Source: Anaerolineae bacterium
Lineage (GTDB): Bacteria > Chloroflexota > Anaerolineae > Aggregatilineales > Phototrophicaceae
Length of the DNA: 10,927 nucleotides
NCBI GenBank assembly: GCA_028284565.1
Contig: JANQRM010000087.1
Coordinates: 1 to 10,927, forward strand
Reading direction: 5' to 3'
In this document: positions 6,112 through 10,927 of the stretch, in pieces
Position numbering within the stretch: the stretch's first letter is position 1
How the letters are laid out: every line of letters begins with the position of its first letter
Translations under genes and position numbers: made by a program
Notes under the pieces: model-generated
The model's database searches: none
What the model was told of the DNA's origin: nothing
The model's input: only the letters and a program-made list of their open reading frames with translations

Positions 6112-8601
6112 TTAGGCTTCGGGAGCCAATTCATCTTCTTCGACATTTTCGAGGATAAGTTCGCCATCTTCATCTACATCAACCCGCACGACACTCGCAA
6201 TCTGGAATTCGCCAGAGAGAATACCATCGGAGAGGCGGTCTTCGATTTCATTTTGGATGAGTCGGCGTAAGGGACGTGCGCCAAATTCGGGGTCATAGCC
6301 ATTCGTCGCTATCCAATCCAACCCGCCATCTGTGATGTCGAGGGTAATCGCATGTTCAATCAACCGTTCGCGGACTTTGTTCAGTTCAAGGTTGACGATT
6401 TCCTTGATTTCGTCTTTTGTGAGTGAACGGAAGATAATCGACGCATCCACTCGATTGAGGAATTCAGGGCGGAACAAACGACGCAATTGATCCGTCACGT
6501 TCTTACTCATATCCTCATAGGCTTCTTGATTGTCCTTGTCATTATCGGTCAACACATTGAAACCCAGATTATTGCCCCTGATGACATCTGCACCCACATT
6601 GGAGGTCATAACGATAATCGTATTACGGAAGTCTACCCGTTTCCCACGCGCATCTGTGAGTGTGCCTTCTTCCATCACTTGTAAGAGCATATTGAAGGCT
6701 TCGGGATGGGCTTTTTCAATTTCATCAAAGACCACTATGCTGTAGGGACGACGGCGCACAGCTTCTGTGAGTTGTCCCGCGTCTTCATAGCCGACATAAC
6801 CGGGAGGCGCACCAACAAGGCGAGCCACCGAATGCCGTTCCATGAACTCACTCATATCCAGTTGGATAAGATGCTCTTCACTGCCGAAGAGGAATTCCGC
6901 GAGGGCTTTCGTCAGTTCTGTTTTACCAACACCCGTGGGACCTAAGAACATAAAGGAGCCAATCGGACGGCGTGGGTCTTTGAGTCCTGCACGCGCACGA
7001 CGGACCGCTTTACTGATGGCAATCACGGCTTCATTTTGCCCAATGATGCGCTCATGGAGTTTCTGTTCCATGTCCATCAAGCGTTCACTTTCGTCTTGTG
7101 CCATCCGTGTGACCGGAATGCCTGTCCACATGGCGACAACTTCAGCAATATCCTCAGCCGTTAAGCGGGGTTGTCCCGTTTCTTCATTCCATGAGGCTTG
7201 ATACTCAGTCAATTGGGTTTCGAGCGCAGTTTGACGTTCTTCTAAATCACGGATTTCATCGTCGGAAAGTTGATCTTCGTCCTTATTCCGCAATTGTTCT
7301 TTAACATCATCCAATTCATCCATTACCCGTCGAACCCGGGCGGCATCGGGACTTTTGTACATCCGCAGACGAGCTGAGGCTTCGTCGATAAGGTCGATCG
7401 CTTTATCCGGCAAGAAGCGGTCTGGTATGTAGCGTGCGGATAAGTTGGAAGCCGCATCAATCGCTTCATCCGTAATTTCAACCTGATGATGTTCTTCGTA
7501 GGGGACTTTAATGCCCTGTAGGATTTCGATGGTTTCTTCTATCGTCGGTTCATCCACGGAAATTTGTTGGAAACGTCGTTCAAGCGCGGCATCGCTTTCG
7601 ATATGCTTGCGATATTCATCAAGGGTTGTTGCGCCAATACATTGCAATTCCCCACGCGCCAAGGCAGGCTTAAGGATATTGGCGGCATCAACACTGCTTC
7701 CAGCAGACCCAGCACCCACCAGCATATGCACTTCGTCGATGAACAAAATGGTGTCGGAGGCTTTGAGTTCTTCGATGACTCGTTTCAAACGTTCTTCAAA
7801 TTGACCACGATACATCGTGCCAGCGACGAGGGAGCCAACATCCAGTTGCAAGACACGCTTGTTGAGCAAGAGTTTGGGTGTATCTCCATTGATAATGCGT
7901 TGTGCCAGACCTTCGACAATCGCCGTCTTGCCGACACCGGGTTCACCGATGAGTGCCGGATTGTTTTTCCGACGACGACTCAACACTTGAATCACCCGTT
8001 CAATTTCCATCTCACGTCCCACCACAGGGTCGAGCTTGCCTTCTTGAGCGAGGGCAGTCAGGTCAGTTGCTAGTTGATCCACCATTGGGGTTTTTTCCCG
8101 ATTGGACGAACTGCGTGATGGACGTTCCCGCGAGGATTGGGAGGAGGATTGGGTCGGGCTTTCTTGCAGGACTTTGCGTGTTTGCCGACGCACTTCTTCT
8201 GGACTAACTCCCAGACGACGCAGGACATCGAGCGCAACACCTTCTTGTTGACGTACGAGACCTAATAATAAATGCTCTGTTCCAATATAGTGATGCCCCA
8301 TCCGACGGGCTTCATCCACAGCCAGTTCAAGCACCTTCTTCGTTCCGGGAGAAAGGTCCAGTTGGGAGGCACTTGAATAGGTCCCCGAATCAGAGAGACG
8401 AGTGACTAAATCTTCAACACGGCGTAAGTCCAGACCCAAGTCACGCAGAACTCGTCCAGCGACTCCGCCTTCTTCCCGCATCAAACCGAGAAGCAGATGT
8501 TCGGTTCCAATTTGACCATGTTGTAAACGCTCGGCTTCTTCTTGTGCCAGACTGAGGACCCGTCGCGCTCGCTGTGTAAAGCGTTCCATTTTATTCGACA
8601 C
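6112..8601 (-). CDS. clpC: ClpC-type AAA+ unfoldase, ATPase subunit of the Clp protease
   Basis: 829 residues, normal for ClpC. It unfolds substrate proteins with ATP and threads them into ClpP in the cytoplasm. Domains: paired Clp_N repeats (about 5-72 and 80-146, each with [10 protein letters not shown]), a Ser/Arg-rich linker (147-170), and D1 with Walker A GEPGVGKT (219-226), Walker B ILFIDE (285-290) and pore loop MYRG (263-266). A coiled-coil M/UVR region follows (about 423-470), then D2 with Walker A GPTGVGKT (554-561), Walker B VVFDEI (623-628), pore loop GYVG (601-604), arginine finger in FLNR (714-717) and sensor 2 GAR (774-776). NLGF (678-681) is the likely ClpP-binding loop. The start is GTG (8601-8599), giving [10 protein letters not shown], which matches the usual length of ClpC N-termini; GGAG lies 10 nt upstream. 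An ATG at 8589 is an alternative. No ctsR, mcsA or mcsB lies beside it. Confidence 0.96.
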   Translation of the reverse strand: MSNKMERFTQRARRVLSLAQEEAERLQHGQIGTEHLLLGLMREEGGVAGRVLRDLGLDLRRVEDLVTRLSDSGTYSSASQLDLSPGTKKVLELAVDEARRMGHHYIGTEHLLLGLVRQQEGVALDVLRRLGVSPEEVRRQTRKVLQESPTQSSSQSSRERPSRSSSNREKTPMVDQLATDLTALAQEGKLDPVVGREMEIERVIQVLSRRRKNNPALIGEPGVGKTAIVEGLAQRIINGDTPKLLLNKRVLQLDVGSLVAGTMYRGQFEERLKRVIEELKASDTILFIDEVHMLVGAGSAGSSVDAANILKPALARGELQCIGATTLDEYRKHIESDAALERRFQQISVDEPTIEETIEILQGIKVPYEEHHQVEITDEAIDAASNLSARYIPDRFLPDKAIDLIDEASARLRMYKSPDAARVRRVMDELDDVKEQLRNKDEDQLSDDEIRDLEERQTALETQLTEYQASWNEETGQPRLTAEDIAEVVAMWTGIPVTRMAQDESERLMDMEQKLHERIIGQNEAVIAISKAVRRARAGLKDPRRPIGSFMFLGPTGVGKTELTKALAEFLFGSEEHLIQLDMSEFMERHSVARLVGAPPGYVGYEDAGQLTEAVRRRPYSIVVFDEIEKAHPEAFNMLLQVMEEGTLTDARGKRVDFRNTIIVMTSNVGADVIRGNNLGFNVLTDNDKDNQEAYEDMSKNVTDQLRRLFRPEFLNRVDASIIFRSLTKDEIKEIVNLELNKVRERLIEHAITLDITDGGLDWIATNGYDPEFGARPLRRLIQNEIEDRLSDGILSGEFQIASVVRVDVDEDGELILENVEEDELAPEA

Positions 8602-8653
8602 GGTTCATAATCTCCGTATATTCCATCAGTTGAGAATGATTGTTTGTGCTTAT

Positions 8654-8698
8654 CTTGGCAAGGAGGACAATGATTGGGTTGTGTCATCCTGTGCCAAG
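8654..8698 (-). promoter_or_regulatory. Long hairpin in the predicted clpC 5' leader
   Basis: On the minus strand CTTGGCA (8698-8692) pairs with TGCCAAG (8660-8654). After a one-base bulge AGGA pairs with TCCT, and after a 1x1 mismatch GACA pairs with TGTC around a 12-nt loop (8681-8670), giving 15 pairs in all. No T-tract follows, so it is not a terminator. It starts some 24 nt after the predicted start of the proximal promoter and ends about 40 nt before the ribosome binding site, so it does not itself hide that site. A role in mRNA stability or regulator binding is possible. Confidence 0.5.
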
Positions 8699-8728
8699 CC
8701 GAATGACTCTTGATGTGTACCTAGACCT

Positions 8729-8737
8729 ATTATAACA
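8729..8737 (-). promoter_or_regulatory. Extended -10 promoter of clpC (proximal)
   Basis: On the minus strand TGTTATAAT (8737-8729) is a full extended -10 element, TGn followed by the consensus TATAAT. The -35 region (about 8752-8757) does not match TTGACA, as is usual for extended -10 promoters. Transcription would start near 8722, leaving a leader of about 120 nt. No CIRCE or HAIR heat-shock operator is visible around it. Confidence 0.6.
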
Positions 8738-8777
8738 GCATATTCTTGCGGGAATATATACCGTTTATCAATTCTTC

Positions 8778-8806
8778 ATTAGAAGTTTGGTGCGAGGCGT
8801 TGACAA
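8778..8806 (-). promoter_or_regulatory. Second candidate clpC promoter (distal)
   Basis: TTGTCA (8806-8801) and TCTAAT (8783-8778) on the minus strand are 17 nt apart, each one base off consensus. With the extended -10 element downstream this would give clpC tandem promoters. It lies just past the stop of the crotonase gene, where no clear terminator is seen, so read-through from that gene is also possible. Confidence 0.45.
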
Positions 8807-8842
8807 TGATGCAACTCCTTGATGCTCAATTCATCATAATTC

Positions 8843-9637
8843 TTACGTCTCCAGACCTTTGAAATTCGGTGGACGCTTCTCGAAGAAAGCTTGAATACCT
8901 TCTCGCGCATCATCGGTCTTTGCCATCTCTGCGATTCCTTGCGTCTCATGTTCCATCTGTGTCTCTAAGGATTCGGTCATCGACTGGTACAACAGACGTT
9001 TCGCCACGCCAAAGGATTGCGTCGGACCTTGAGCCAGCATCTGAGCGAATTGGTTTGCTTCGGTGAGAAGGTCATCAGCAGAGACTACGCGATTCACGAT
9101 TCCCCATTCCAGAGCTTCTTGTGCATTCAGGCGACGATTCGTTAGCGTGAGTTCCATCGCACGTCTCAGCCCGACAATGCGTGGAAGATAGAAAGTTGAC
9201 GAACCATCCGGGGATAAGCCAATCGCCGTGTATGCCATCGTGAATTTTGCATCCTCAGAGGCTATTGCCATATCGCAAGCACAGACCAAACTGAACCCTG
9301 CACCACCAGCCGACCCATTAACCCCAGCAATCACAGGTGCATCCATTCGAGATAGTCGAGAGATAGCACCATGTAAATAGGTCGTGACTAACTTGACATG
9401 ACTCGACAAATTCTCGGATGCGGTAAATGCGCCCAAATCTCCGCCTCCACAGAATAGTTTGCCTTGTCCAGTGAGCAAGACAGCGCGTACATCGGGGTTG
9501 TCATCACACACACTCACCGCATCGAACAACGCTTTGGCTAAATCCAGATTGATTGCATTCGCTGAATCAGGTCGATTGAGCATAATCGTCCCAACACCGT
9601 TCTTAATATCCAACAACACTGATTCTGAAGACATCAT
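8843..9637 (-). CDS. Crotonase-superfamily protein (enoyl-CoA hydratase/isomerase, PaaG-like)
   Basis: 264 residues, a normal single-domain crotonase, which acts on acyl-CoA thioesters in the cytoplasm. The oxyanion-hole regions are F-C-G-G-G-D (62-67) and S-A-G-G-A-G (109-114). In the active site, the position of the first catalytic Glu of rat mitochondrial hydratase (E144) is Tyr136. The position of the second Glu (E164) is conserved as E162 (A-M-E-L). An Asp is present at D144 in L-S-P-D-G, as in PaaG and related isomerases. This favours an isomerase such as PaaG (ring 1,2-epoxyphenylacetyl-CoA isomerase) or an enoyl-CoA isomerase over a classic hydratase. No other phenylacetate or beta-oxidation gene is adjacent. 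Start choice: ATG at 9637 has AAAGGA (9647-9642) 4 nt upstream; the next ATG (9634) has 7 nt spacing and is equally possible. A TTG at 9640 is too close to the Shine-Dalgarno. Confidence 0.9.
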   Translation of the reverse strand: MMSSESVLLDIKNGVGTIMLNRPDSANAINLDLAKALFDAVSVCDDNPDVRAVLLTGQGKLFCGGGDLGAFTASENLSSHVKLVTTYLHGAISRLSRMDAPVIAGVNGSAGGAGFSLVCACDMAIASEDAKFTMAYTAIGLSPDGSSTFYLPRIVGLRRAMELTLTNRRLNAQEALEWGIVNRVVSADDLLTEANQFAQMLAQGPTQSFGVAKRLLYQSMTESLETQMEHETQGIAEMAKTDDAREGIQAFFEKRPPNFKGLET

Positions 9638-9664
9638 CAAATCCTTTCAATAGGGGCTAAACGC

Positions 9665-9693
9665 ATCATATCAGGCGATGATTTGTCCTGCAA
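9665..9693 (-). promoter_or_regulatory. Promoter of the crotonase gene
   Basis: On the minus strand TGATATGAT (9673-9665) is an extended -10 element with one mismatch in the hexamer (TATGAT). TTGCAG (9693-9688), half matching the -35 consensus, lies 17 nt upstream of the hexamer. Transcription would start near 9658, about 20 nt before the ATG. Confidence 0.5.
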
Positions 9694-9724
9694 CCTAGCC
9701 ATCTGACTAGGCAAAAACTAGCCA
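9694..9724. repeat. CTAG-box cluster, possible operator
   Basis: CTAG occurs three times in 27 bp (9695, 9707, 9718). CTAGCCA is directly repeated at 9695-9701 and 9718-9724, and CCTAG (9694-9698) faces CTAGG (9707-9711) as an inverted repeat. The cluster abuts the -35 box of the crotonase promoter and lies between the divergent genes, a plausible place for an operator. No binding protein can be named. Confidence 0.35.
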
Positions 9725-9754
9725 CCTTCAACCCAATTTTCGGTTAGTTTTCGT

Positions 9755-9760
9755 TACAAT
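9755..9760 (+). promoter_or_regulatory. Candidate -10 box for the REC-PAS gene
   Basis: TACAAT (9755-9760) matches five of six bases of the -10 consensus; transcription would start near 9767, about 49 nt before the ATG. No convincing -35 box is seen 15-18 nt upstream, so this is tentative. Confidence 0.3.
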
Positions 9761-9815
9761 AGAGTTTCAATCTGCAAGACTCCGCCCAATAAGCAATCGA
9801 ACACAGGGTAAGCTG

Positions 9816-10927
9816 ATGGCTAAACAGACGGTGAACATCCTCGTCATTGATGATGAAAAAGTGCAACATCAAACCCTTCAAGATTTCCTTGCCTTCTCCA
9901 AACATTATGACTTTCAGCTCGATTGGGTTGCCACACCTTCTGCTGGGGTCGAGCAACTCCAATCACAGACTTATGATTTGTGTTTGGTAGATTATCATCT
10001 CGGCGATACGAACGGCTTGGATTTTATCCGTGAGATGAAATTACAGGGGACAACTATCCCCATGATTCTCATGACGGGTCAAGGGAGTGCAGAAATTGAT
10101 AGTCAAGCGATGGAAGCCGGCGCAATTGATTATATTGAAAAAGCGCAGATGACACCAACCAATTTGGAACGCACACTGCGTTATGAATTGCGTCATGCCC
10201 AAGTGCTGAATGAACTCAGGAAAAGCGAATCCCGCTTCCGCACACTCTTACACACGGTTCCAGCTGGGGTCTTCATTATTCAGAATCAAAGAATTGCGTA
10301 TGCCAATACCATGATGGGTGTGTTGACGGATTATAGAATGGATGATCTCATCGGTATGGACTTTTTAGACCTCATTCATATCAACATGCGCCCAACCGTC
10401 GGGAGTTGGATTCCCAATAATGAACGTTCCTCCTTTCCCTCACAGTCTGAAGCCAAGATGGTCACCCAACGAGGAAAAGAAATGTGGGTGAGTTTGATGA
10501 TGTCTTTGATTGATTATCAAGGGTCGCCAGCGGTCATTGGTGCGGCGATAAATATCACTCGTCGCAAGCAGATGGAACAAGCACTATGGGAAAGTGAACA
10601 ACGTTTCCGTGCCTTAGTCGAAAACAGTAGCGACTTGACCGGAGTTATGTCTGAGGAACAAGAGGTCACTTACGTCAGCCCATCAATTCGGCGGATACTC
10701 GGCTGGTCGGAACGCGATTTTATGGGCAAGGGTTTTGCCTTTGATTTGGTACATCCCGATGACAGACATCTAGTACGCGATCAATTTGAAGCACTCCTCA
10801 TCAATCCCGACTCCAATGCACCTGCCCAATTTCGAGTCAAGAATCGAGCTGGAGCATGGCGTTGGATGGAGGCGATTGCGCGTAATTTGTTAGATGATGA
10901 CAATATCGAAGGCTTTGTAACCAATAT
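9816..10927 (+). CDS. Response regulator receiver-PAS-PAS signalling protein, C-terminus cut by window edge
   Basis: 370 codons are open from ATG 9816 to the right edge. AGGG (9805-9808) lies 7 nt upstream. Residues 5-125 are a receiver (REC) domain: acidic pair D12-D13, phospho-acceptor D59 in L-V-D-Y-H-L, T87 in M-T-G-Q-G and K109 in Y-I-E-K-A, all expected for a functional receiver. A first PAS domain spans about 138-253, with a PAC-like end I-T-R-R-K-Q-M-E. A second begins near 264 (F-R-A-L-V-E-N-S-S-D) and includes V-H-P-D-D-R (312-317) and F-R-V-K-N-R-A-G (339-346). The protein is soluble as far as seen and senses input through phosphorylation and PAS ligands. The missing C-terminus most often is a histidine kinase, GGDEF or similar output module; which one cannot be told here. 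It is divergent from the crotonase gene. Confidence 0.9.
   Translation, partial: MAKQTVNILVIDDEKVQHQTLQDFLAFSKHYDFQLDWVATPSAGVEQLQSQTYDLCLVDYHLGDTNGLDFIREMKLQGTTIPMILMTGQGSAEIDSQAMEAGAIDYIEKAQMTPTNLERTLRYELRHAQVLNELRKSESRFRTLLHTVPAGVFIIQNQRIAYANTMMGVLTDYRMDDLIGMDFLDLIHINMRPTVGSWIPNNERSSFPSQSEAKMVTQRGKEMWVSLMMSLIDYQGSPAVIGAAINITRRKQMEQALWESEQRFRALVENSSDLTGVMSEEQEVTYVSPSIRRILGWSERDFMGKGFAFDLVHPDDRHLVRDQFEALLINPDSNAPAQFRVKNRAGAWRWMEAIARNLLDDDNIEGFVTN

Noticed and set aside
8481..8687. A 68-residue minus-strand frame beginning MTQPNHCPPC upstream of and overlapping clpC
   Set aside because: It overlaps the ClpC N-terminal coding region out of frame, its start lies inside the predicted leader hairpin with no good ribosome site, and its sequence looks like no known family. 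The CPPC motif is probably chance.
8800..8828. Plus-strand promoter from the consensus TTGACA at 8800-8805
   Set aside because: No acceptable -10 hexamer occurs 16-18 nt downstream and no plus-strand gene follows; the same bases serve a better minus-strand promoter.
8602..8842. CIRCE, HAIR or CtsR operator upstream of clpC
   Set aside because: I looked for TTAGCACTC/GAGTGCTAA, CTTGAGT/ACTCAAG and GGTCAAA heptamer repeats on both strands and found none.

Overview
The window looks like ordinary chromosomal DNA of a moderate-GC bacterium. It is probably a member of the Chloroflexota, likely Anaerolineae-like. This is inferred from the long Thr/Pro linker after a lipobox, the ClpC N-terminus, a small membrane protein with a C-terminal helix-hairpin-helix domain, and a GGGCGG...CCGCCC dispersed-repeat-type palindrome. 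No composition or database test could be run. There are eight protein genes, two of them cut by the window edges. I see no rRNA, tRNA, CRISPR array, insertion sequence, integrase or phage gene.

Layout from left to right. On the minus strand, a lipoprotein gene (911-1681) overlaps a major facilitator superfamily (MFS) exporter gene by an ATGA junction; the exporter runs off the left edge. A 28-bp palindrome (1710-1737) separates this pair from a CaCA-family Ca2+/H+ antiporter gene (1799-2935, minus). The antiporter is divergent from a two-TM membrane protein with a helix-hairpin-helix C-terminus (3132-3989, plus); their promoters overlap at a shared -35 region containing three TCATGC boxes. 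Next is a 632-residue exported protein (4144-6042, plus) of unrecognised family. It is built of three tandem repeats, and all six of its cysteines are adjacent CC pairs, one pair per repeat. A stem-loop with a T6 tract ends the convergent clpC gene (6112-8601, minus). Upstream of clpC are two candidate promoters and a long hairpin in the predicted leader. Then comes a crotonase-superfamily gene (8843-9637, minus), divergent from a REC-PAS-PAS signalling protein (9816 onward, plus) that leaves the window.

Functionally the genes are mostly independent: envelope transport and ion homeostasis (MFS, Ca2+/H+ antiporter), protein quality control (ClpC), acyl-CoA metabolism (crotonase), signal transduction (REC-PAS-PAS) and two exported proteins of unknown role. 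Only the lipoprotein/MFS pair looks translationally coupled. I do not see a multi-gene novel system. The points most worth following are the CC-repeat protein, the structured clpC leader, and the divergent control region between the antiporter and the helix-hairpin-helix gene.
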